Assembly (NCBI GenBank): GCA_007126465.1
Contig: SLBE01000070.1
Span: 1 to 5,340, forward strand
DNA from: Syntrophomonadaceae bacterium
GTDB taxonomy: Bacteria > Bacillota > Dethiobacteria > DTU022
Direction of reading: 5' to 3'
Length of the DNA: 5,340 nucleotides
This document shows, in pieces, positions 1-5,340 of this stretch. Both the position numbers and the translations under genes were made by a program. A model generated the notes under the pieces. The model was not told the DNA's origin. It saw only the letters and a list, made by a program, of their open reading frames with translations, and ran no database searches. The number at the start of each line of letters is the position of its first letter. Position 1 is the stretch's first letter.

Positions 1-255
1 AATGCCAGGGAGGTAATCGGATTTGCCAGGCCGCAGCGCGGCGCTATGACATCCGGTTCACTGGCTGGAACCCGTCACAGCTGGGCAGAATTTGAAGTGC
101 CCGGCGTAGGTTGGTTTCCTGTAGACCTGACTTTTCAGTATTTCGGTGAACTACCCCATACATCACATATTGTAGAAAGCTATAGCGACCAATCGATTAA
201 AGTAAATTATTCCGGCGGCAGCCTTAGTGCCACCTGGAGTAATCTAATCTTATAA
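1..255 (+). CDS. Transglutaminase-like domain protein, C-terminal fragment
   Basis: The frame is open from the first base to TAA at 253-255, giving 84 visible residues. The motif HSWAEFEVPGVGWFPVDLTF (residues 26-45) matches the second half of a transglutaminase-like (TGc) core. In that family a His and an Asp complete the Cys-His-Asp triad; here they would be His26 (76-78) and Asp42 (124-126). The preceding AREVIGF (residues 2-8) matches the strand that follows the catalytic-Cys helix, so the Cys should lie just upstream of the window. Met at 46-48 is therefore internal, not a start, since the domain continues to its left in frame. About 40 polar residues follow the Asp, with no membrane helix in the visible part. 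Proteins of this type act as peptidases or amide-modifying enzymes; substrate, localisation and full domain order cannot be told here. The gene ends 42 bases before a strong hairpin terminator and converges on the EamA gene. Family call fairly sure; function open. Confidence 0.78.
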   Translation, partial: NAREVIGFARPQRGAMTSGSLAGTRHSWAEFEVPGVGWFPVDLTFQYFGELPHTSHIVESYSDQSIKVNYSGGSLSATWSNLIL

Positions 256-290
256 ATGCATCCCTCCTTCATATTATTAAGAGATGCATT
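255..290. repeat. Short inverted repeat after the transglutaminase gene
   Basis: AATGCATC at 255-262 is the exact reverse complement of GATGCATT at 283-290, separated by 20 bases. It lies directly after the stop codon and just before the strong terminator. Eight AT-rich pairs with a long loop make a weak hairpin, and ATGCAT is itself a palindrome, so part of the match is trivial. It may be chance. Confidence 0.25.
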
Positions 291-297
291 AATTACC

Positions 298-337
298 CAG
301 AAAAGGTCCCGGTCCTCCACTACCGGGACCTTTTCTG
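298..337. terminator. Bidirectional intrinsic terminator between convergent genes
   Basis: Positions 298-313 and 322-337 are perfect reverse complements: 16 pairs built on CAGAAAAGGTCCCGGT, closing an 8-base loop. The GC-rich centre is flanked by four A on the left and four T on the right, so an RNA from either strand gives a GC stem followed by a U run. It sits 42 bases after the transglutaminase stop (+) and 11 bases after the EamA stop (-), the expected place for a shared terminator. The U run is short (TTTT, then C), so efficiency in each direction is unknown. Confidence 0.85.
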
Positions 338-348
338 TTGGGCAGAAA

Positions 349-1245
349 CTATTTTTTTAACGCAACCGGAGGTGCCTTTCTCTCGAAGAAGGATACAGCT
401 ATAACCGAGAGAATGATCAGCAGGCTGCCGAGGACGTGGTGCCAGGCAAGAACTTCTGCCAGCAAAACAATCCCAACCAGCAGGCTGGTGATCGGCTCAA
501 AGGTGCTGAGGATGGAAGCAGTGGTAGCGCGTATTATTTTAAGGCCTGTTTGAAAGGCTACCATGCCGACAAAACTGCTGACGAGCGCCAGCATAAGGGT
601 GCTTAAAAATCCCTGGTAAGTGATATTTAAATGCAGGTCACCTGTAAAGACGCATACTGCCAGTAAGACCAGGGCATTAAAGAGTGAAATATAAAAAGCA
701 ATGACAAAAGCGCTAACCTGTTTTAAGCTGCTCTTGGCGATGGTTAGGACATAATAAGCATAGAGTACTCCAGATATAAGAGCCAGACCAACCCCGTAAA
801 AGTTTAAGCTTTCGGCAGTATTAAAACCCGCCAGGAAGTAAATGCCAACCAATGACAAAACCAGGGCAGTTATACTCTTCCAGCCAACTTTATCTCTGAA
901 AATAAAGATTGAACCGACCATAACTGCAACGGGATAAACAAAATGGAGTGTAGTAGCTAAGCCGGTGGGAATGTAGTTGTAAGAAGCGACCATGGTTAAC
1001 ATCATCACTCCGTAACCAATTAACCCTACCTGGAAAAGCATAAAAAACTGCCTAGTGCTTACCCTGTAGTTTATCTTTCTGATTCTTATAAATGTATAAA
1101 GCAGACAGGCGGCAAGGCCAAACCGAAACAGGGTCAGGGTAAGGGGATTAAAACCATTGGCGTAAGCAATAGTTGCAAAGAGTGGAATTAAGCCGAAGCA
1201 GACTGCAGCTAGCATGATCAGAATTATGCCACTGGTTTTGGTCAT
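349..1245 (-). CDS. EamA/DMT-family transporter (10-TM permease)
   Basis: This is a complete 298-residue inner-membrane protein, the usual size for the drug/metabolite transporter superfamily. It consists of two tandem EamA units, about residues 5-138 and 150-286, each of five hydrophobic helices. Family-typical features are Arg41 near the start of helix 2 (LTLFRFG), the YP pair at 104-105 followed by IFIFRDKVGW at the end of unit 1, and the matching FEPITSLLVGIVLLAE (249-264) in unit 2. The C-terminus is short, basic and probably cytoplasmic (FERKAPPVALKK). The start ATG (1245-1243) is supported by GGGAGG on the - strand at 1258-1253, seven bases away. The gene is divergent from the ABC operon and convergent with the transglutaminase gene, so it is probably transcribed alone and ends at the shared hairpin. 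EamA proteins export or import amino acids, nucleobases, sugars or drugs; nothing here fixes the substrate. Family call secure, substrate unknown. Confidence 0.93.
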   Translation of the reverse strand: MTKTSGIILIMLAAVCFGLIPLFATIAYANGFNPLTLTLFRFGLAACLLYTFIRIRKINYRVSTRQFFMLFQVGLIGYGVMMLTMVASYNYIPTGLATTLHFVYPVAVMVGSIFIFRDKVGWKSITALVLSLVGIYFLAGFNTAESLNFYGVGLALISGVLYAYYVLTIAKSSLKQVSAFVIAFYISLFNALVLLAVCVFTGDLHLNITYQGFLSTLMLALVSSFVGMVAFQTGLKIIRATTASILSTFEPITSLLVGIVLLAEVLAWHHVLGSLLIILSVIAVSFFERKAPPVALKK

Positions 1246-1315
1246 TAATTATCCTCCCGGTAAACTAACTGCATCTAAATTGTCTTCCCAGGCCCGCTAG
1301 CCTGTTTCATCATTT

Positions 1316-1344
1316 TTTGTTCTCACTCGAACACAGTGTGTCAA
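1316..1344 (-). promoter_or_regulatory. Possible promoter of the EamA gene (-35 only convincing)
   Basis: On the - strand a perfect TTGACA lies at 1344-1339. With a 17-base spacer, the -10 position (1321-1316) reads AACAAA, only three of six matches to TATAAT. A good -35 with a poor -10 is weak evidence. If used, transcription would begin about 65 bases before the EamA start codon. Confidence 0.22.
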
Positions 1345-1351
1345 AGTGTCA
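1338..1351. repeat. GTGTCA direct repeat, possible operator
   Basis: GTGTCA occurs at 1338-1343 and again at 1346-1351, in direct orientation eight bases apart. The first copy overlaps the TTGACA-like hexamer on the - strand and a small palindrome ACAC-A-GTGT at 1331-1339. Position near a putative promoter makes a regulator site conceivable, but six-base repeats arise by chance. Confidence 0.2.
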
Positions 1352-1437
1352 GGTTTTTTGCTGCAGATAGAATTTCGACATGCTCAATAATGATTATACC
1401 CCAGGATACATGGCTACGATATCTTAAATTAGGACTT

Positions 1438-1467
1438 TTGTCAGTATGCGAGCTGAAATGTTATTAA
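1438..1467 (+). promoter_or_regulatory. Possible sigma-A-type promoter for the ABC operon
   Basis: TTGTCA at 1438-1443 matches the -35 consensus at five of six bases. After an 18-base spacer, TATTAA (1462-1467) matches TATAAT at four of six. Transcription would begin near 1474, about 90 bases before the first ABC gene, so the transcript would contain the whole RBS-sequestering inverted repeat. It would start too late to include the upstream 12-codon ORF. Weak consensus matches only. Confidence 0.27.
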
Positions 1468-1484
1468 TACTGCCCAGGTTATAA
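1446..1484 (+). CDS. Possible leader peptide ORF upstream of the ABC operon (12 codons)
   Basis: ATG at 1446 opens a 12-residue frame, MRAEMLLILPRL, ending TAA at 1482-1484, about 80 bases before the first ABC start. AGGA at 1431-1434 is a possible but distant Shine-Dalgarno (11-base gap). Bacillus bmrCD is controlled by translation of a small upstream leader (BmrB), so a leader ORF here would make sense, but this peptide is much shorter than BmrB and I see no sequence relation. An ORF this short can be random. It would be transcribed only if the promoter lies upstream of about 1430. Confidence 0.15.
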   Translation: MRAEMLLILPRL

Positions 1485-1507
1485 AAATTGAATAGAATTA
1501 ATTCGTC

Positions 1508-1559
1508 AACCTCAAAATATTTGTGTTAAGATATTCAGGGTAAAGTAATTTTTGAGGTT
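1508..1559 (+). promoter_or_regulatory. Inverted repeat sequestering the RBS of the first ABC gene
   Basis: AACCTCAAAA at 1508-1517 is the exact reverse complement of TTTTGAGGTT at 1550-1559, so the RNA can form a 10-bp stem. The right arm contains GAGG (1554-1557), the only Shine-Dalgarno candidate for the ATG at 1567. Within the 32-base loop, 1516-1522 can pair with 1529-1535 (seven pairs, one G-U, 6-base loop), stacking a second hairpin or competing for two bases of the main stem. No U run follows, so this is not an intrinsic terminator. The structure is seen in sequence; a role in holding down translation until something opens the stem is inference. Folding energy was not computed. Confidence 0.45.
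1554..1557 (+). promoter_or_regulatory. Ribosome binding site deciding the start of the first ABC gene
   Basis: GAGG ends nine bases before ATG 1567, a workable spacing. The in-frame TTG at 1552 would place this motif inside the coding region and has no purine-rich site before it (1536-1551 contains only CAGGG, ending 11 bases upstream). ATG 1567 is therefore preferred, giving MKSFLLLKDF as the N-terminus. Confidence 0.7.
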
Positions 1560-1566
1560 ATATCCG

Positions 1567-3318
1567 ATGAAATCATTCTTGCTGCTAAAAGACTTCTTCC
1601 GTAAAAATGCCTGGCGTTACGCGCTCGGTGTATTATGGCTGATCCTGGTAAATTCTGCCCAGCTGATTATACCCTATCTATTAGGTTATATTACCGACCA
1701 GATCGAAACCGGGCAGGTTGCCACAGCCGATTTGTGGAGATTTTCCGGCTATATCCTGGCTATTGCTGCAGTGATAGTGGTCAGCCGTTATTTTTGGCGT
1801 ATATATATTATGGGTACTGCCCGTATGCTGGAATTCCACTTGCGGGATATGCTTTTTTCACACCTGCAAAAGATGTCAGCCAACTTCTACAACGAGCACA
1901 AAACCGGGGACCTGATGGCCCATGCCACCAATGATGTGAACGCGGTCCGGATGGCACTTGGCCTGGGAATCATTATGCTGACTGATTCAATATTTCTTAC
2001 GGTTGCTACCGTAATTATTATGACCCAGGTGATCGATATTCGTCTTACTGCCCTGGCTCTTCTGCCCCTGCCTTTCATGGCTGTGCTTGTTACCTTTGCC
2101 GGACGCCTTATCCATGACCGCTTCAAGGCTGTGCAGGCGGCATTTTCCGATATGACCGACCGGGTCCAGGAAAACATATCCGGCATCCGGGTAATTAAAA
2201 CCTTTGTCCAGGAAGATGCTGAGGTGGAAAGGTTTGACCAGGTTGCGCGCAGCCTTGTTTATAAAAACATGGCATTAGTAAAAGTATGGGGGCTTTTTAT
2301 GCCCCTGGTTCAATTTATCTCCGGTTTAAGTTACCTGGTTGTCCTGGGATACGGTGGTATTCTGGTGATTGAGGGCAGCATCACCCTGGGAGCTTTTGTT
2401 GCATTCAACACTTATCTGGCCATGCTAATCTGGCCAATGATGGCCCTGGGCTGGGTTATAAATGTGCTACAGCGGGGTGCCTCATCCATGGAGCGCCTGA
2501 AAGTTTTGCTTGAAACTGAGCCTGAGGTTGTAGACGGGCCTGATGTAAAAAATGTGGACAGACTTAATGGTGAGCTGGAAATCCGCAATCTTGATTTCAG
2601 CTATCCCGACGGAACAGCTGTGCTGGAAGATATTAATATTAAACTTCCCCGTGGCAATACCCTGGCCATTATCGGGCGGACCGGCAGCGGCAAAAGCACC
2701 CTGGCAAATCTGCTGCTGCGTCTATATGACCCGCCTCCCGGGCGCATATTTATCGACGGAATCGATATAAACCAGATTCCCCTGGAAGTGCTGCGCCGGG
2801 ACATTGGTTACGTGCCCCAGGATGTTTTCCTCTTCTCTGCTACGTTACATGAAAATATTGCTTTTGCTGATGACTACTTTACCCGCGAACAGGTGGAGGA
2901 GGCAGCTAAGCTGGCCCAAATTTATGATAACATTGTTGAGTTTCCCCGGAAGTTTGACACTCTTTCCGGCGAACGTGGCGTAACCCTTTCCGGTGGTCAG
3001 AAGCAGCGCATGACTATCGCCCGGGCCTTAATCAAGAATCCATCCCTGTTGATCTTAGACGATTGTCTTTCGGCTGTGGATACCGGTACGGAAGAGCAGA
3101 TTTTAAAGGGCCTGAGCCGTTTCATGGCCGGACGGTCAAGTATTATCATTTCGCACCGGGTTTCCACGGTGCAGGATGCTGATGAAATTATTGTGATGGA
3201 ACAGGGCCGCATTGTTGAACGAGGCACCCATGAAGAGATGCTTAAAAGAGACGGGCTCTACCGGCAGCTGCACCACAAACAGCAGCTGGAGAGACTAATT
3301 GCGGAGGACCGCGGATGA
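1567..3318 (+). CDS. yheI: ABC exporter half-transporter, YheI/BmrC-like subunit (degenerate Walker B)
   Basis: This 583-residue protein fuses a six-helix type IV (type I exporter) membrane domain (helices near 19-41, 61-81, 131-153, 158-178, 242-265, 275-299) to a nucleotide-binding domain (about 336-583). NBD motifs in order are A-loop Tyr346, Walker A GRTGSGKST (370-378), Q-loop VPQD (416-419), signature LSGGQ (474-478), Walker B LLILD (494-498) and H-loop His530. The residue after Walker B is Asp499, where active exporters have the catalytic Glu, so this subunit's own ATP site is probably degenerate. Its intact LSGGQ would complete the active site of the partner encoded immediately downstream, with which it overlaps by ATGA (3315-3318). 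Size, Asp and partner match Bacillus YheI (BmrC, about 585 residues). MdlA-like proteins share the DD motif, but their MdlB partner lacks the extracellular domain seen here. It acts in the cytoplasmic membrane, probably exporting drugs or other amphiphiles; substrate inferred from family only. The symbol denotes closest architecture, not proven orthology. Confidence 0.92.
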   Translation: MKSFLLLKDFFRKNAWRYALGVLWLILVNSAQLIIPYLLGYITDQIETGQVATADLWRFSGYILAIAAVIVVSRYFWRIYIMGTARMLEFHLRDMLFSHLQKMSANFYNEHKTGDLMAHATNDVNAVRMALGLGIIMLTDSIFLTVATVIIMTQVIDIRLTALALLPLPFMAVLVTFAGRLIHDRFKAVQAAFSDMTDRVQENISGIRVIKTFVQEDAEVERFDQVARSLVYKNMALVKVWGLFMPLVQFISGLSYLVVLGYGGILVIEGSITLGAFVAFNTYLAMLIWPMMALGWVINVLQRGASSMERLKVLLETEPEVVDGPDVKNVDRLNGELEIRNLDFSYPDGTAVLEDINIKLPRGNTLAIIGRTGSGKSTLANLLLRLYDPPPGRIFIDGIDINQIPLEVLRRDIGYVPQDVFLFSATLHENIAFADDYFTREQVEEAAKLAQIYDNIVEFPRKFDTLSGERGVTLSGGQKQRMTIARALIKNPSLLILDDCLSAVDTGTEEQILKGLSRFMAGRSSIIISHRVSTVQDADEIIVMEQGRIVERGTHEEMLKRDGLYRQLHHKQQLERLIAEDRG

Positions 3319-5340
3319 ACGAAGCGCATAATTACCACGAAGAAGAAGCCCTGGGGAAGGGTTATGACGGCCGCCTGATGAAGCGGCTGCTTTCCTATGC
3401 CAGGCCCTACTGGCTGATTATCATGGCCTGTATCGTCCTGCTGCTCTTTGTGACCGCAACAGAGCTGGCCCGGCCTTATTTGATCAAGATTGCCATCGAT
3501 GATTATATTACTCCCGGACCGCTGGTAGTGTGGGAGCCCGGTGATGAACCGAAGGAAGGGATTGAATACCGGGGGCAGGTTTATGTGCCCCGGCACAGAC
3601 TTACTGAAGAATATCCCGGTCGGACAAAGGCCCAGCTTCTTACTTATGAAGGTGATTTTTACCTGGTTGATGGCTACATGGAAGGGGCTGATTACTCTGT
3701 TCAAAGGGATGGGGAACGCCTGGTCCTTGATTCAGAGGTCGGACTTTTTACAGCCAGTCCATTGGCGGACGAGGACTACAGGGCTTTTCGTGGGCCCGAC
3801 AGGGACGCGTTAATCAGGCTGGCCTTAATATACCTGGCTATAATTGCCCTGGGCTTTAGCTTGAACTATCTGCAGATTTACTTTTTGCACCGCACAGGGC
3901 AGCAGATTATCTTTAACATCCGGCATCAGGTGTTTTCGCACCTGCAGCGCCTCTCCCTGCGTTTCTTTGACACTAACCCGGTGGGGCGGCTGGTTACCAG
4001 GGTCACCAACGATACTGAAACCCTGGACCAGATGTTTACAGGTGTGGTGGTCTACCTTTTCAAGGATATATTTATGCTGCTGGGCATTGTTATAGTGATG
4101 CTGCAGTTAAATACCCACCTGGCCCTGGTCAGTTTTACCCTGATGCCACTGGTGATCATTGCCACGATAATATTCCGTATTAAGGCCCGGGAAGCATACC
4201 GGGAAGTGAGGGTGCGCCTGGCCCGGATAAATGCTACCCTGTCGGAAAATATAACCGGGATGCGCACAGTGCATATTTTTCACCAGATGAAAAAGAAATA
4301 CCGGGAGTTTAATGAGATTAACCATGCCCATTACCGGGCCAGCTTCCGTGAGCTGAGAATATTTGCCGTATTTCGTCCCTTTATCGACCTGGTCTACTTT
4401 ATGGCCCTGGCCCTGCTGATCTGGTACGGGGGCGGTAATGTAGTTCAGGGACTAATTCCCTTTGGGGTGCTCTATGCTTTTATTCAGTACATCGAGATGT
4501 TCTTCCGCCCTATCAATGATATGGCTGAAAAATATAACATTATGCAGTCGGCAATGGCTTCATCAGAGAGAATCTTCCAGCTGCTTGATACTCCGGTGGA
4601 CATTAAATCACCGCAGCAGCCTGTGCCGGCAGAAATCGAGGGCAAAATCGAGTTCTGCAATGTCTGGTTTGCTTATAACCCGGGCGAGTGGGTGCTAAGA
4701 GATGTCAGTTTCACCATAGAAAAAGGGCAGACAGTAGCCTTTGTAGGGGCAACGGGTGCCGGGAAAACTTCAATAATAAACCTGATCAGCCGGTTATATG
4801 ATATTCAGGAAGGGCAAATTTTGATTGATGGAGTCGATATTAAGGATATGGATCTGGACCAGCTGCGCAAAAATGTGGCTGTTGTCCTGCAGGATGTTTT
4901 TATGTTCAGCGGCACTATCGCCGATAATATCCGTCTTAACAGCGATATCGATGATCAACAGATCCAGCATATTGCCGAGGCGGTCGATGCTCACCGCTTT
5001 ATCAACCGACTGCCACGAAATTATGAAAGTGAAGTCAAGGAACGTGGGGCCACCATGTCCGCCGGACAGAGGCAGCTGCTGGCCTTTGCCAGAGCCCTGG
5101 CTTTTGAACCAAAAATATTGATCTTAGACGAAGCTACCGCCAATATTGATACTGAAACTGAGCAAATTATCCAAAAGGCTATGAATACTATCTCCCGGGG
5201 CCGCACCACCCTGGTCGTCGCCCACCGGCTGTCCACCATTCAATCTGCCGATAAGATTATTGTTATGCATAAAGGAAAAGTGCGGGAGATGGGCAGCCAC
5301 CAGGAGCTGCTGGCCAGAGGCGGCTACTACTACAACCTCT
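3315..5340 (+). CDS. yheH: ABC exporter half-transporter, YheH/BmrD-like subunit with extracellular domain (3' end cut by window)
   Basis: ATG 3315 overlaps the stop of the upstream gene (ATGA) and follows GGAGG at 3303-3307 by seven bases. The frame then stays open to the window edge: 675 residues, no stop, no frameshift. YheH (BmrD) is about 673 residues and the visible end, GGYYYNL, resembles the family's C-terminus, so only a few codons are missing. The first membrane helix (about 32-55) is followed by a polar segment (about 68-163) before helix 2 (about 166-190); this insert lies outside the membrane and matches the BmrD extracellular domain in place and size. Four more helices follow, to about residue 395. 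NBD motifs are A-loop Tyr454, Walker A GATGAGKT (478-485), Q-loop LQD (525-527), altered signature MSAGQ (581-585), Walker B LILD with catalytic Glu606, D-loop NID (610-612) and H-loop His637. It should supply the hydrolysing Walker site of a heterodimer with the upstream subunit. Substrate unknown; multidrug export is the family-based guess. Confidence 0.92.
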   Translation, partial: MNEAHNYHEEEALGKGYDGRLMKRLLSYARPYWLIIMACIVLLLFVTATELARPYLIKIAIDDYITPGPLVVWEPGDEPKEGIEYRGQVYVPRHRLTEEYPGRTKAQLLTYEGDFYLVDGYMEGADYSVQRDGERLVLDSEVGLFTASPLADEDYRAFRGPDRDALIRLALIYLAIIALGFSLNYLQIYFLHRTGQQIIFNIRHQVFSHLQRLSLRFFDTNPVGRLVTRVTNDTETLDQMFTGVVVYLFKDIFMLLGIVIVMLQLNTHLALVSFTLMPLVIIATIIFRIKAREAYREVRVRLARINATLSENITGMRTVHIFHQMKKKYREFNEINHAHYRASFRELRIFAVFRPFIDLVYFMALALLIWYGGGNVVQGLIPFGVLYAFIQYIEMFFRPINDMAEKYNIMQSAMASSERIFQLLDTPVDIKSPQQPVPAEIEGKIEFCNVWFAYNPGEWVLRDVSFTIEKGQTVAFVGATGAGKTSIINLISRLYDIQEGQILIDGVDIKDMDLDQLRKNVAVVLQDVFMFSGTIADNIRLNSDIDDQQIQHIAEAVDAHRFINRLPRNYESEVKERGATMSAGQRQLLAFARALAFEPKILILDEATANIDTETEQIIQKAMNTISRGRTTLVVAHRLSTIQSADKIIVMHKGKVREMGSHQELLARGGYYYNL

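Larger units (their letters stand above)
1246..1566. other. Divergent intergenic region, EamA gene / ABC operon
   Basis: This AT-rich stretch of about 320 bp separates two divergent genes and must carry both promoters. The EamA ribosome binding site is at 1253-1258 (- strand). Other items are a small inverted repeat CAGGC/GCCTG (1289-1293, 1300-1304) in the EamA 5' leader, a GTGTCA direct repeat (1338-1351), weak promoter hexamers on both strands, a possible 12-codon ORF (1446-1484) and an RBS-overlapping inverted repeat (1508-1559). I see no tRNA, T-box or recognisable riboswitch, and no long conserved ORF. Confidence 0.7.

Noticed and set aside
46..255. ATG at 46 as the start of a separate 69-residue protein
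   Set aside because: The same frame is open to position 1 and the upstream residues (AREVIGF) belong to the transglutaminase-like core, so this Met is internal to a gene cut by the window edge.
1289..1317. CAGGC/GCCTG hairpin followed by a T-rich run as an intrinsic terminator
   Set aside because: The stem is only five pairs, the T run is interrupted, and no + strand gene lies upstream to terminate.
1380..1427. 15-codon ORF (MLNNDYTPGYMATIS) in the intergenic region
   Set aside because: No Shine-Dalgarno precedes the ATG and nothing else supports translation.
1552..1566. TTG at 1552 as start of the first ABC gene (five extra residues)
   Set aside because: It would put the only good Shine-Dalgarno (GAGG, 1554-1557) inside the coding region and leave no well-placed site before it; ATG 1567 fits better and gives the usual family N-terminus.
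3258..3704. 148-residue antisense frame across the junction of the two ABC genes
   Set aside because: It is antisense to two strongly supported proteins, with no family motif or credible start context; the open frame follows from codon composition of the sense strand.
3541..3813. 90-residue frame inside the second ABC gene on the + strand
   Set aside because: It lies in another frame of a well-supported coding region, within the extracellular domain segment, and shows no recognisable motif.
3315..5340. Possible pseudogene or frameshift in the second ABC gene, since no stop is seen
   Set aside because: Codon-by-codon reading gives one continuous frame with all NBD motifs in order; the missing stop is due only to the window edge.
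1..5340. Mobile element, CRISPR array, tRNA, rRNA or integration site
   Set aside because: No transposase or integrase motifs, spaced repeats, cloverleaf sequences or flanking duplications were found on either strand.

Overview
The window looks like a chromosomal stretch from a Gram-positive, Firmicutes-type bacterium. The reasons are strong GGAGG-type ribosome binding sites, a compact bidirectional hairpin terminator, and an exporter pair closest in architecture to YheI/YheH (BmrC/BmrD) of Bacillus. Base composition is mid-range. The genus cannot be told from this sequence, and a clostridial lineage is only a guess.

Layout, left to right. (1) Positions 1-255 hold the C-terminal end of a transglutaminase-like protein on the + strand; its start and catalytic Cys lie outside the window. 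(2) Positions 256-348 are a convergent gap with a near-symmetric 16-bp hairpin (298-337) that can end transcription from both sides. (3) Positions 349-1245 on the - strand encode a complete ten-helix EamA/DMT-family permease. (4) Positions 1246-1566 are a divergent, AT-rich intergenic region of about 320 bp. It holds weak promoter-like hexamers, a short direct repeat, a possible 12-codon leader ORF, and an inverted repeat that would bury the Shine-Dalgarno sequence of the next gene. (5) Positions 1567-3318 and 3315-5340 (+) are two half-size ABC exporters, overlapping by 4 bp and so probably translationally coupled. The second runs off the right edge with probably only a few codons missing.

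The two ABC genes very likely form one heterodimeric exporter. The first subunit has canonical LSGGQ but Asp in place of the catalytic Glu after Walker B. The second has the catalytic Glu but a changed signature (MSAGQ) and an extra domain of about 95 residues between its first two membrane helices. Pairing them gives one active and one degenerate ATP site, the known pattern of asymmetric heterodimeric exporters such as BmrCD and TM287/288. The substrate cannot be read from the sequence; multidrug export is the family-based guess.

I see no mobile element, CRISPR array, tRNA or rRNA, and no clearly new system. The part most worth a second look is the leader of the ABC operon, where an RBS-sequestering stem and a small upstream ORF suggest post-initiation control, possibly analogous to the BmrB leader peptide upstream of bmrCD.
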